This document shows, in pieces, positions 53,880-62,621 of a DNA stretch of 64,000 nt (the stretch's first letter is position 1; every line of letters starts with the position of its first letter). The notes below the pieces were generated by a model. That model did no database searches and was not told where the DNA came from. It saw only the letters and a program-made list of their open reading frames with translations. Origin of the DNA: Burkholderiales bacterium (GTDB lineage: Bacteria > Pseudomonadota > Gammaproteobacteria > Burkholderiales > WYBJ01). The stretch is taken from contig JADLAC010000059.1 in assembly GCA_020848435.1 (NCBI GenBank), forward strand, positions 121,899 through 185,898, written 5' to 3'. The translations under genes and the position numbers were made by a program.

Positions 53880-54143
53880 TCAAGCCCCTTCGCGCTCCGC
53901 AGCGCGCCTTCTTCGACCGGCGTGTTGCGCCGAGCCCTCCGGCCAGTGATACCAATCCTTGTGCGGCGAGATCGCATGGCAGGCGAGACATTGCGTATCT
54001 TGCCAGTGATGCGAGCAGCCCGGACACACGGCGCCGGTCCAGAACGTATTCCAGATCGTGCAGCAGCCGGGGAAGCACGACCAGCGATCTTCGGCGCGTG
54101 GCCGCCAGCGGCACCGGGGACACCAGATGTGCGGGTCGTTCAT
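53880..54143 (-). CDS. Cys-rich small protein (zinc-ribbon-like)
   Basis: An 87-residue protein with Cys pairs CPRC (8-11), CFPGCC, CPGC and CLAC in the pattern WCPRCRWRPRAEDRWSC, VWNT-like IWNTFWTGAVCPGC and WQDTQCLACHAISPHKDWYH. I recall similar small zinc-ribbon proteins in proteobacteria with the CLxC..SPHxDWYH end, without a known function. The Arg-rich tail after that looks non-conserved. The ATG at 54141-54143 has a weak ribosome site. It lies between the sigma operon and the DUF2726 operon. Confidence 0.65.
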   Translation of the reverse strand: MNDPHIWCPRCRWRPRAEDRWSCFPGCCTIWNTFWTGAVCPGCSHHWQDTQCLACHAISPHKDWYHWPEGSAQHAGRRRRAAEREGA

Positions 54144-54350
54144 AGCTCGCGCGGGCCCAAACACGGCAATTGTAAGTCGGCGGGCTTGCTGGCGCGAGGG
54201 TCGCGGGCGCGAGCGAGCCAATGCCACGAAGCGTTCAGATTGCGGCGCGAAGTGGGTCGGGCTGAGAATCGGTCGCGGTCGCTTCCGAGCCGCCGCCACG
54301 AAGCCTTGCGCGCTGGCGGGAAAACGATCGCTCCCGCTGCCCTGCACAGG

Positions 54351-54986
54351 CTAACCGAGCACCAGCGAGCGCATCTCGGCGGGCCGTGGCAGCTCGCCGG
54401 CGCGAAAGCGCAGAAAGCGGATGCCCAGCTCGCGCAGCGCGTCGACCTTGATGCGCTCATCGGGCACGCTCTGAATGCCGGCGTCGTAGACCACGAGCGC
54501 GGCAAGCGGCACCAGGTCGTGGCTGCACACGACACAATCGAGCCGTTCGCGCAGCAGTTGGCGCAGCCGCTCGTCGCCCTCGATCGCCTGCTCCGACGGC
54601 AGCGCGGCCAGGTCGACCAGGCGCATGTTGGCAAAGATGACGTGGTCGGCGAGCGCCGCGCGCAACAGCAAGTAGAGCAGGCGTTGGCTCTCGGTCAGCA
54701 CGCGCGGCCTGCGGTCGAGCAGCACGGGGCCGGCCGGAGTCGGGACGCGAACGGCGCTGCTTGCGAGCGCCGCGCGCGTGGCATCCGTCGCGGGCGCTCC
54801 GGTCCGCGGGAGCGGCTTCGATTGCGCGCCATGCTGATGCAGCGCCAGCATCATGGCGGCGGCGCGCTCGCTGGAGCGCGCGCGCTGCTCGTCGCGCGCG
54901 CGTCTGACCCGGATCACGGCATAAGCGAACAGCGCGATCAGGATGGCACCGAGCAACAGGCTCCAGGCCCACGGTGCGGCGTTCAT
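54351..54986 (-). CDS. DUF2726-family membrane-anchored protein
   Basis: A 211-residue protein with an N-terminal membrane helix (WSLLLGAILIALFAYAVIRV) and a C-terminal DUF2726-like domain of the restriction-endonuclease fold. Visible are LTESQRLLYLLLRAALADHV, VIFANMRLVDLAALP, RLDCVVCSHDLVPLAALVVYD and LRELGIRFLRFRA. The usual D-x(n)-E-x-K catalytic string is not convincing here (no clear E-x-K), so nuclease activity is doubtful. It overlaps the phosphatase gene start by four bases (ATGA), indicating an operon with 54983-55789 and 55806-56963. Confidence 0.78.
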   Translation of the reverse strand: MNAAPWAWSLLLGAILIALFAYAVIRVRRARDEQRARSSERAAAMMLALHQHGAQSKPLPRTGAPATDATRAALASSAVRVPTPAGPVLLDRRPRVLTESQRLLYLLLRAALADHVIFANMRLVDLAALPSEQAIEGDERLRQLLRERLDCVVCSHDLVPLAALVVYDAGIQSVPDERIKVDALRELGIRFLRFRAGELPRPAEMRSLVLG

Positions 54987-55789
54987 GGCAACGGCGGCGA
55001 AGCAACGCCAGGCTCGCGCCTTTCCTCACCTGTCAGTATCCTCAGCGCCTGCTCGTGCAGCACAGCGTTGCTGCTGACGAGGCTACCGGCGTGCATGCCG
55101 TGGCTGCCATCGAGCGCACCGGCGCGACCGCCCGCTTCCTCGACGACGACGACGAGCGCGGCGATATCCCAGGGCTTGAGCCCGATGTCGATCGCGACTT
55201 CGCCCGCGCCTTCGGCCACCAGGACGTGCTGGTAGAAATCGCCGAAGCCGCGCTGGCGCTTGCTCGCCTTGAGCAGCGCCATCATCCCCGGCAATTCGCA
55301 CAGTCGCTCCACGCCGGCCAGTCCGCCGTGAAACACCTGGCTTTGTTCGATGCGATCGACGGCCGAGACGCGAATGGGCCGGCCGTTGCGCGTTGCGCCG
55401 GCGCCGCGCGCTGCTTCCCAGCGGGCGCGCAATGCCGGGGCGCTGACGACGCCCGCGACCAGCTCGCCATGATCCTCGATCGCGAGCAGGGTCGCGAAGA
55501 TCGGGATGCCGCGCGCGAAATTGGCGGTGCCGTCGATCGGGTCGACGATCAGGCGGGTGGCCGATGCGGCGCTCGTGCCGTACTCTTCGCCGATCAATCC
55601 GAGCCCGCGATGGGCCGCTCGAGCCATCGAGCGCAGCTCGCGCTCGATTTGGAGGTCGGCCGCGGTCACGGGTGTCTGATCGGCCTTGGCGTCGACCGCG
55701 AGGTCGCCGCGGCCGAACCAGTGGAGGGCAATCGCATCGGCGCGCTCGGCCAGTACCTGCAAGAAGCCGAGCCAGGCCCGCGGCGTCAT
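54983..55789 (-). CDS. Inositol monophosphatase-family phosphatase (HisN-like)
   Basis: A 268-residue Mg-dependent phosphatase. Metal-site motifs are in order: TPVTAADLQIERELR, GEEYG, DPIDGTANFARGIPIFATLL, and the late KPWDIAALVVVVEEAGGRAG. The DPIDGTANF phrase with the IGEE stretch fits histidinol-phosphate phosphatase HisN or a general IMPase; which one cannot be decided. The ATG at 55787-55789 is 16 bp from the aminotransferase stop. It overlaps the DUF2726 gene by four bases. Confidence 0.88.
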   Translation of the reverse strand: MTPRAWLGFLQVLAERADAIALHWFGRGDLAVDAKADQTPVTAADLQIERELRSMARAAHRGLGLIGEEYGTSAASATRLIVDPIDGTANFARGIPIFATLLAIEDHGELVAGVVSAPALRARWEAARGAGATRNGRPIRVSAVDRIEQSQVFHGGLAGVERLCELPGMMALLKASKRQRGFGDFYQHVLVAEGAGEVAIDIGLKPWDIAALVVVVEEAGGRAGALDGSHGMHAGSLVSSNAVLHEQALRILTGEERREPGVASPPLP

Positions 55790-55805
55790 GGTGTGAGCCG
55801 CGCGA

Positions 55806-56963
55806 TCAGATGCGGCACAGGATCTCCGCGCCGCGCTGGAGCGTCGCGTCGCTCTTGGCGAAACAGAAGCGCAATACCTTTTCGTAGCGCGGGACGTTAT
55901 AGAACACCGAGACCGGGATCGATGCGATGCCGTGTTCGCGCGTGAGGCGGATCGCGAGATCGGTGTCGCGCTCATCGCTGACGGCGTCGTAACCGACGCA
56001 CTGGAAGAAGCTGCCGCGGCTGGGCATGAGCGTAAAGCGCGAGGCGGCGATGCCTTGACGGAAGAGGTCGCGCTTTGCCTGGTAGAAGGCCGCCAGCTCC
56101 AGGTACGGCGCCGGGTTCTGCATGTATTCGGCGAACGCGTATTGGACCGGCGCGCACGCGACGAAAGCGTTGAACTGGTGCACCTTGCGGAATTCGGCCA
56201 TCAGCTCGCGCGGCGCGCAGACATAACCCATTTTCCAGCCGGTTACGCTATACGTCTTGCCGAAGGAGGAGACGAAGAAGCTGCGCTCGGCCAAGCCGGG
56301 ATAGCGGGCGACACCCTGGTGGGCGTGGCCGTCGAAGACGATGTGCTCATAGACTTCGTCGCTCACCACGACGATGTCGGTGCCGCGCAGGATTGCCTCC
56401 AGCATGCGCATGTCTTCGGCGCAGAGCACCGTCGCCGTCGGATTGTGCGGCGTGTTGAGGATCAGCATGCGCGTGCGCGGCGTGATCGCCGCCTGCACTT
56501 TGCGCCAGTCGACGTGATAGTCGGGCAGCTCGAGCGCAACGAACACCGCCTTGCCGCCGAGGGTTTCGATCGCGGGCTGGTAGCTGTCGTAGGCGGGCTC
56601 GAACAGGATGACTTCGTCGCCGGGCCGAATAAACGTGGCGACGGCCGTGAATATGCCGTAGGTTGCGCCAGGCACGACCGTGATTTCGTGCTCCGGGTCG
56701 TAGTGGCTGCCGTAGAGCCGCTGCATCTTCTCGGCGATGCGCTCGCGCAGCACCGGCACGCCGGCCATGGGCGGGTACTGATTTAGCCCCGAGTTGATCG
56801 CCGTGCAGAACAGATCGCGCAACTCCTTGGCGCAATCGAAATCGGGAAAGCCTTGGGAAAGGTTGATCGCGTCGTGCTCCTGCGCCAGGCGCGACATCAC
56901 GGTGAATATGGTGGTGCCGACGTGCGGGAGCTTGGAGTCGATTCGGCCGGGAAAGGGCTGCAT
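55806..56963 (-). CDS. Methionine/kynurenine-type aminotransferase (YbdL-like)
   Basis: A 385-residue class I PLP aminotransferase. It starts SKLPHVGTTIFTVMSRLAQE with NLSQGFPDFDCAKEL, the KAT/YbdL signature. The PLP lysine is in SSFGKTYSVTGWKMGY, and the Arg-binding end is PRYEKVLRFCFAKSD. In other bacteria it uses methionine or 2-oxo-acids with broad specificity. It is first in the minus-strand operon with the phosphatase and DUF2726 genes. A family A REP-like cluster lies between it and Bug receptor 3. Confidence 0.92.
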   Translation of the reverse strand: MQPFPGRIDSKLPHVGTTIFTVMSRLAQEHDAINLSQGFPDFDCAKELRDLFCTAINSGLNQYPPMAGVPVLRERIAEKMQRLYGSHYDPEHEITVVPGATYGIFTAVATFIRPGDEVILFEPAYDSYQPAIETLGGKAVFVALELPDYHVDWRKVQAAITPRTRMLILNTPHNPTATVLCAEDMRMLEAILRGTDIVVVSDEVYEHIVFDGHAHQGVARYPGLAERSFFVSSFGKTYSVTGWKMGYVCAPRELMAEFRKVHQFNAFVACAPVQYAFAEYMQNPAPYLELAAFYQAKRDLFRQGIAASRFTLMPSRGSFFQCVGYDAVSDERDTDLAIRLTREHGIASIPVSVFYNVPRYEKVLRFCFAKSDATLQRGAEILCRI

Positions 56964-57015
56964 GCGGCTATTCTAGCGAATCGGCGACGGCGGCATTGGA
57001 GGCAACGCCATCGGA

Positions 57016-57140
57016 GGTCAGGTCTTGCATTTTCACCGTTGCCCTGTGGCTGTATCGGGGTCAGGTCTTGCACGTTGCACGGTTTATCGAGTTTGCCTGC
57101 GCTCTGGCGAGCGCCGTCGTGCAACCTGCAAGACCTGACC
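57016..57140 (+). repeat. REP-like palindromes, family A (copy 3, three arms)
   Basis: Direct arms GGTCAGGTCTTGCATTTTCA (57016-57035) and GGGTCAGGTCTTGCACGTTG (57058-57077), and inverse GTGCAACCTGCAAGACCTGA (57119-57138). They occupy the whole gap between the aminotransferase start and the Bug receptor 3 stop, which lies eight bases after the last arm. Confidence 0.75.
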
Positions 57141-57147
57141 GCGCGAG

Positions 57148-58122
57148 CTATTGTTGCGGCAGGCCGACGCGCGCGACGATGGATTTGTTGAGCGCGATGT
57201 CCTCGGCGATGAAGCGGGAGAATTCTTCGGGGGTCGAGCCGACGGCGACCAGTCCCAGCTCGTCAAGGCGCTTCTTCGCATCTGCCGTGGTGATGAACTT
57301 CGCTGCCTCGGCATGGGTGCGCTGCACGATCTGCCTCGGCGTGCCGCCGGTGAACCAGAGCCCGTACCAGCCCGTGAGATCGAAATCGGGGTAGCCCGAT
57401 TCCTTGAACGTCGGAACGTCGGGCAGCACCGGCGTGCGGGTGGCGCCGGTGAGCGCGATCGGCTGCACGCGTCCCGCCTTGATGAACGGCTGGACGAATA
57501 CCGTGGACACGAACGTCATGTCCACGCGCTTGCCGAGAACGTCGTTCATCGCCGGAGCGCTGCCTTTGTACGGCACGTGCGCGAGGTCGATTCCCGCCAC
57601 CACCTTGAGATACTCCCCGGTGAGGTGGGTGAGGTTGCCGACACCGCTGGAGGCGAAGCTGAGCTTGCCCGGCTGCGCCTTGGCCAACGTGATCAGCTCC
57701 TTCACCGAGCGCGCCGGGACGTCCGGGTGCACCACCAGGATCAGGCCGTAGGAGCGCGCGACCTGGCTCACCGGGGCGAAATCGCGCTGCGCATCGTAAG
57801 GCAGCTTGCGATAGACCGCAACGTTGGACGTGAACGATCCGGTGGTGAACAACGCCGTATAGCCGTCGGGGGTGGCACGCGCCACCAACTCGGTGCCGAT
57901 GATGCCGTTGGCGCCGGGCCGATTGTCGATCACGACGTTGGCGCCCAGGCCCTCGCCGAGCTTCTGCGCCACGAGGCGCACCATCACGTCGAGCGTGCCC
58001 CCCGAGGCGAACGGCGCGATCAGCCGGATGGGGCGGCTGGGATAGCGGTCGGCGGCAAGCCCGTCGCCCCACAATAGCGCCGCGACGCAGGCGAGCCAGC
58101 GTGCTCGGCCGACATGGCGCAT
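57148..58122 (-). CDS. Bug/TctC-family periplasmic solute receptor (3)
   Basis: A 324-residue receptor with signal peptide (ARWLACVAALLWGDGLAAD). Family phrases YPSRPIRLIAPFASGGTLDV, VVIDNRPGANGIIGTELVAR, FASSGVGNLTHLTGEYLKV and AHVPYKGSAPAMNDVLGK are intact. The ligand loop reads FASGGTLD instead of the usual PPGGxxD, suggesting a different ligand or weaker carboxylate binding. GGGAGA precedes the ATG at 58120-58122. No tctAB genes are nearby. Confidence 0.9.
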   Translation of the reverse strand: MRHVGRARWLACVAALLWGDGLAADRYPSRPIRLIAPFASGGTLDVMVRLVAQKLGEGLGANVVIDNRPGANGIIGTELVARATPDGYTALFTTGSFTSNVAVYRKLPYDAQRDFAPVSQVARSYGLILVVHPDVPARSVKELITLAKAQPGKLSFASSGVGNLTHLTGEYLKVVAGIDLAHVPYKGSAPAMNDVLGKRVDMTFVSTVFVQPFIKAGRVQPIALTGATRTPVLPDVPTFKESGYPDFDLTGWYGLWFTGGTPRQIVQRTHAEAAKFITTADAKKRLDELGLVAVGSTPEEFSRFIAEDIALNKSIVARVGLPQQ

Positions 58123-58217
58123 GGTGTCATCTCCCTGAAGCAACCGTTCCTGCACCGGAGATGCGATTTTGCCCCCCCGCCGGCGCTTGCCGCAACGACC
58201 CGCCGGCCGGCATCGCG

Positions 58218-59111
58218 TCATGGCTCGGCCGCGAAGTGGCGTGCGGGGATTTCCGTGGCGAGCTCGCGCAAGGCTTGGCGGTAGTCCTGCAGCTTGGCCG
58301 CGACATGCTGGCGCTGATCGGCGCCGAGCAGGCGCAGGATGTCGATGTACATGCGATTGCTCGCTTGCAGGAAACGGGCAAACTGTTCCGCCTCGGCGCT
58401 CGGGCGATTGCGCTCCCAGCCGATCAGCCAGTCGCGCAGCTTCGGGGCGAGTGCATCGCCATCGCGCCGGTTCTGCAGCAGCGCGAGGAATTCGCGCTGG
58501 CGCCGCAGCCGGTCCTGGTAGCGCAGCTCGGCGATGAGCGGCAGGGCGTGGCTCAGCTCGCGGACCTTCGCCGCTTGCGCCGGGTTGAGCGGCCCGCTCC
58601 AGTGCTCGATGCGCTCGACGTGGCGCCGTGCTCGCAGCCGTCGCTGTTCCTGCGCCGGCGCGCCCACGCCGTTGTCTCGTGCGAACTTGCGGTTGTTCTT
58701 GTCGAACTGACGCCGAGCGCCTTCGACTTGGTCGTCAGAGAGCGTCGACAGCAGCCGGGCCGCGTCGAGATACGCGTGTTGAACGATGGCGCGGTAGCGG
58801 GCACGAACCGCCTCGATCACCCAATCGGCATCCTCGGCGCCGGGGCCGGAGCGCAGTCGCTGCTCGGCCGAGTCGAGCAACGCGGCGTAATCGTCGAGCT
58901 GAGTCGCGCGGTGCCAGGCATGGAAACGGGAGAGCCGGATGCGCAACGCCTCCTTCTGCTCGGTGCCCAGGTCGAAATAGTCGTCGGCCATCCAGGCGAG
59001 CACGTGGTCGGCCTGGTTGTATGCGATCTTGACGGCACTGCATCCGCCGAGCGCGAGGCCCAATACGAGCAGGAGCAGCCAGCGTTGCGCGAACACGATC
59101 GGAGTGGCCAC
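58218..59111 (-). CDS. DUF6279-like lipoprotein
   Basis: A ~297-residue lipoprotein. The signal ends in LVLGLALGGC with the lipidated Cys near residue 22, followed by SAVKIAYNQADHVLAWMADD, the family hallmark, and FDLGTEQKEALRIRLSRFHA. The rest is helical with QRRLRARRHVERIEHWSGPL and ends near LRELATEIPARHF. The family function is unknown. The start is one of two GTGs, 59109-59111 or 59094-59096; neither has a ribosome site. It follows the aldo/keto reductase stop by five bases and may be coupled to it. Confidence 0.78.
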   Translation of the reverse strand: MATPIVFAQRWLLLLVLGLALGGCSAVKIAYNQADHVLAWMADDYFDLGTEQKEALRIRLSRFHAWHRATQLDDYAALLDSAEQRLRSGPGAEDADWVIEAVRARYRAIVQHAYLDAARLLSTLSDDQVEGARRQFDKNNRKFARDNGVGAPAQEQRRLRARRHVERIEHWSGPLNPAQAAKVRELSHALPLIAELRYQDRLRRQREFLALLQNRRDGDALAPKLRDWLIGWERNRPSAEAEQFARFLQASNRMYIDILRLLGADQRQHVAAKLQDYRQALRELATEIPARHFAAEP

Positions 59112-59116
59112 GACGT

Positions 59117-60040
59117 CTACAGGCTGCGCAGATGCTCGAGCATCCGGGCGCGCTGGCCGGCATCGGGCAGCCGCCCGCGCCCCGCGCCGAGATTGTCTTC
59201 GAGATGCGCGACGCGCCGCGTGCCCGGGATCACGCACGTGACCGCGGGGTGCCCCAGGATCCATTTCAGGAAAAACTGCGCCCAGCTCGAACAATCGAAG
59301 TCCTTCGCCCAGGCGGGCAGGGGCTTGCCTTGCACGCGCGGGAACAGCTCGCCTTGAGCGAACGGACGATTGACGATGACGCCGAGCCCCATCTCCGCGC
59401 ACAGCGGTAGCAGGCGCTGCTCGGCTTCGCGTTCGGCCATCGAGTAGTTGAACTGCGCGAAGGCGAATTCACCGCCGCGGATCACGCGCATGAGCTCGTC
59501 GTACGCGCCGGAGTGGTAGTGCGTGACGCCGCTGTGGCGCAAGCGCCCGGCTGCCTGCCAGCGCCGCAACGTCTCGAGATGCGTTTTCCAGTCGAGCAGG
59601 TTGTGGACTTGCATGAGATCGATGCGTTCGGCGCGCAGCAGCCGCAACGAATCCTCCATCTGCGCGCTGCCGGCGGCTTCGCCGCGCGTCCATACCTTGG
59701 TCGCGATGAAAAGCGATCGGTGCAGTCCCAGCCCCCGCGCGAGGTCGCCGAGCACGCCTTCGGCGCGGCCGTACATGGGCGAGCTGTCGACCACGCTGCC
59801 GCCATGCTTGACCAGCGCCCGTAGGACTTCCTTCAGCTCCGCGCGCTGGGTGGGCGCGGCACCAACGTCGAAGCTCTGGTAGGTACCAACGCCGACGACG
59901 GGCAGTCTTTCCCCGGCGATGCGGGCAAAGCGAGCGTCGATCGCAGATGTGGGCTGGGCCATGGCATCCACGAACGGCAAGGCGAGCGCACCCGCGATCA
60001 AACCAAGGCTGCGCCTGCGCGCCGATCCGAAGGTATTCAC
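59117..60040 (-). CDS. Tat-exported aldo/keto reductase
   Basis: A 307-residue aldo/keto reductase with a twin-arginine leader (SARRRSLGLIAGALALPFVD), so probably periplasmic, which is unusual for this family. Catalytic layout: Asp/Tyr region VVDSSPMYGRAEGVLGD, Lys in FIATKVWTRG, and His in DLMQVHNLLDWKTH. The GTG at 60038-60040 fits the leader; an ATG at 60116 would overlap the divergent MFS gene. The cofactor and substrate are unknown. The lipoprotein gene follows closely on the same strand. Confidence 0.82.
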   Translation of the reverse strand: MNTFGSARRRSLGLIAGALALPFVDAMAQPTSAIDARFARIAGERLPVVGVGTYQSFDVGAAPTQRAELKEVLRALVKHGGSVVDSSPMYGRAEGVLGDLARGLGLHRSLFIATKVWTRGEAAGSAQMEDSLRLLRAERIDLMQVHNLLDWKTHLETLRRWQAAGRLRHSGVTHYHSGAYDELMRVIRGGEFAFAQFNYSMAEREAEQRLLPLCAEMGLGVIVNRPFAQGELFPRVQGKPLPAWAKDFDCSSWAQFFLKWILGHPAVTCVIPGTRRVAHLEDNLGAGRGRLPDAGQRARMLEHLRSL

Positions 60041-60106
60041 GCTTGCCGATGATACACTCTCGGCCGCCCGCGCTCGGGCGCCGTCCCCGATTGCCGATCC
60101 TCGCGC

Positions 60107-61741
60107 ATGAGCACACATCGTCCCGGCCGCATCCTGCGATGGATCGAACGCAACATCCTCAGCCTGGGGCGCGAGATGCGGCTTTCCTATCTGCCGCCGC
60201 TCATGGTCTACATGGCCGCCGGCGTCTCGGGGCTCACCGGCATCGTGGGCACCTTCTTCGTCAAGGAGTACCTCGGCTTGTCGGCCGAGTTTCTGGCCGC
60301 GCTTGCCTTCTGGGCGGGAATACCGTGGGCGCTAAAGATGCCGCTCGGCCACCTGGTCGATCTGCTGTGGCGCTACAAGGCCGCACTGGTGTACCTGGGC
60401 GCCTGCCTGATCGCGACCGGGCTCGCCATCATGGTCGGCCTCATCTCGTACACCGAGGCGATGCGCGCCATCATGCCGGTGGCGGCCTGGTACGTGCTGG
60501 CTGCGCTGCTCTCACCCGTCGGTTACGTGCTCCAGGACGTGGTCGCGGACGCGATGACGGTGGAGGCGGTGCCGCGGCTCGACCAGCGCGGCAACCCGCT
60601 GCCGGAAGCCGAGCGCAAGCTCATGAATACCACCATGCAGACGCTGGGACGGGTGGCGATCATCGGCGGCAGCCTGCTGGTCGCCGTCGTCAACCTCGTC
60701 ATGTTCGACGACGTGGAGCGCCTCGCGCAGGAAGCGAAGGCCGCCATCTATGCGCGCATCTACGCCATGGCGCTCGTCATCCCGGCGGTTTCGGTGCTCG
60801 GAGTCGTGCTGCAAAGCATGCTCGTACGCCGCGAGCTGCGGCGTCTTGCCGCCTTGGGTATGAGCCGCGTGGAGATCGATCGTGCCATGCCAGGACGCTC
60901 GGGGCGTGCGACGCCCAACTGGTGGATCCTCGGCGGCAGCCTCGTGTTCGTGCTGTTCTCCCTCGCGATGGGCTTGTCGGACAACCGCTACTCGGCCGAA
61001 GCGGTGTTCGCCGGGTCGATGGCGATCGTCTTGTTCCTGATCTGGCGCATCACCAGGGTGCTGGAGCCGCAGGCGCGCCGCACGCTGGTAGGCACGGCGC
61101 TTGTGATCTTCATCTTCCGCGCGGTCCCGACCGCCGGCGAAGGCATGAGCTGGTGGATGATCGACGAGCTTGGCTTCGATCAGCAGTTCTTCGCACTGCT
61201 CGCGCTCATCGGCACCTCGCTCACGCTGGCGGGCATGTTCATCTTCCGTCGCTTCATGGCCGAGCGCTCCATCGCCTACGTGGTCGGCACGCTCACCGTC
61301 TTCGGCACCGTGCTCGCGTTGCCGACGCTCGGCATGTACTACGGCGTACACCAGTGGACCGCGCAGGTGACGGGCGGGCTGGTCGATGCCCATGTCATCG
61401 TTGTCATCAACACGGCCCTCGAATCGCCGTTGGGACAGATCGCCATGATCCCGATGCTGACATGGATCGCGCAATCCGCCCCGGATGCCCTGAAAGCGAC
61501 CTACTTCGCCGTCATGGCCTCGTTCACCAACCTGGCGCTGTCGGCATCCCAGCTCGGTACGAAATACTTGAACGGCGTCTTCGTGGTGGCGCGCGAAGTG
61601 AAAGACGCGGCCGGGCGCGTGAGCGTGTCCGCCGACTACAGCGAGCTCGGCGTGCTGCTCGTCACGGTGATCGTCATCGGCTTCGTCGCGCCGATGGTCG
61701 CGATTCTCGCCGCCAGGATGGCCCGGCTGGGAAGCGCTTGA
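60107..61741 (+). CDS. MFS/BT1-type transporter
   Basis: A 544-residue polytopic membrane protein with about 12-14 helices. The segment VGTFFVKEYLGLSAEFLAAL followed by AFWAGIPWALKMPLGHLVDL resembles the BT1 (folate/biopterin transporter) branch of the major facilitator superfamily, also DVVADAMTVEAVPR after the first half. Substrate is open. A long loop around 165-185 contains LDQRGNPLPEAERKLMN. The ATG at 60107 is the first in frame. It is divergent from the Tat aldo/keto reductase with 66 bp between. Confidence 0.82.
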   Translation: MSTHRPGRILRWIERNILSLGREMRLSYLPPLMVYMAAGVSGLTGIVGTFFVKEYLGLSAEFLAALAFWAGIPWALKMPLGHLVDLLWRYKAALVYLGACLIATGLAIMVGLISYTEAMRAIMPVAAWYVLAALLSPVGYVLQDVVADAMTVEAVPRLDQRGNPLPEAERKLMNTTMQTLGRVAIIGGSLLVAVVNLVMFDDVERLAQEAKAAIYARIYAMALVIPAVSVLGVVLQSMLVRRELRRLAALGMSRVEIDRAMPGRSGRATPNWWILGGSLVFVLFSLAMGLSDNRYSAEAVFAGSMAIVLFLIWRITRVLEPQARRTLVGTALVIFIFRAVPTAGEGMSWWMIDELGFDQQFFALLALIGTSLTLAGMFIFRRFMAERSIAYVVGTLTVFGTVLALPTLGMYYGVHQWTAQVTGGLVDAHVIVVINTALESPLGQIAMIPMLTWIAQSAPDALKATYFAVMASFTNLALSASQLGTKYLNGVFVVAREVKDAAGRVSVSADYSELGVLLVTVIVIGFVAPMVAILAARMARLGSA

Positions 61742-61801
61742 GCGCTCGCGCGCGCTCGATCGTTGCGATCGAGCCGTGCGGCCCGGCTCGGAACACAGGC
61801 G

Positions 61802-62416
61802 CTACGCAGGCTCGGCCGCGCGCACGATCGTAGCTTCGAGCTCGGCGAAGCTGCGCGTAACGGGGAAGTGCGGAAACTGCGCGGCGACATGCGCGGGCGG
61901 GTGCACGAATATGCCGGCATGCGCCTCGCCCAACATGGCGACGTCGTTGTACGAATCGCCCGCCGCGATGGTGCGGAAGTTGAGCGCCTTGAAGGCGCGC
62001 ACCGCGGCGCGCTTGTGATCGGCCATGCGCAGACGGTAGTCGCGCACCTCGCCGTCGGGGCCGATATCCAGCTCGTGGCAGAACAGTGTCGGCCAGCCGA
62101 GCTGGCGCATGAGCGGCTGCGCGAATTGGCTGAAGGTGTCCGACAGAATCACGACCTGGAAGCGGCTACGCATCGCGCCGAGAAATTCCTGGGCGCCGGG
62201 CAGCGGGCCCATGCGCTCGATCACTTGCTGAATATCGGCTAGACCGAGCTTGTGCCGGCGCAGGATATCGAGCCGAGCGCGCATGAGCCGGTCGTAGTCG
62301 GGCTCGTCACGCGTGGTGCGCGCAAGCTCGGCGATGCCCGTGCGCTCGGAGAACTCGAGCCAGATTTCCGGAATCAGCACGCCTTCGAGGTCCAGACACA
62401 GTATGTGCACGGCCAT
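61802..62416 (-). CDS. thrH: Phosphoserine phosphatase / homoserine phosphotransferase
   Basis: A 204-residue HAD-family enzyme. The nucleophile motif is variant CLDLEGVLIPEIW (DxE instead of DxD), a hallmark of ThrH. Motif II is VILSDTFSQFAQPLMRQLG, motif III lysine in MADHKRAAVRAF, and motif IV AAGDSYNDVAMLGEA. ThrH dephosphorylates phosphoserine and can pass the phosphate to homoserine. It is convergent with the BT1 transporter gene. Confidence 0.93.
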   Translation of the reverse strand: MAVHILCLDLEGVLIPEIWLEFSERTGIAELARTTRDEPDYDRLMRARLDILRRHKLGLADIQQVIERMGPLPGAQEFLGAMRSRFQVVILSDTFSQFAQPLMRQLGWPTLFCHELDIGPDGEVRDYRLRMADHKRAAVRAFKALNFRTIAAGDSYNDVAMLGEAHAGIFVHPPAHVAAQFPHFPVTRSFAELEATIVRAAEPA

Positions 62417-62621
62417 TGCTCCATCGATGCTTTTCTACCGCGCCGCCCGCGGCAGAAAAGCGCGCATTCTAACCGCAACGGCGTAGCCGCGTCGCTCCCA
62501 GTGAGCGCAGGCGAGGCGCCGCTCGCCGGCGCATGGGTGCGAGACGACGTGTGCGGCAATGGCACGCGATGGCGCGCGGGCAACGCAGCCTCGCTCGTCC
62601 CGCTTGACAGGGAGGGCCATA

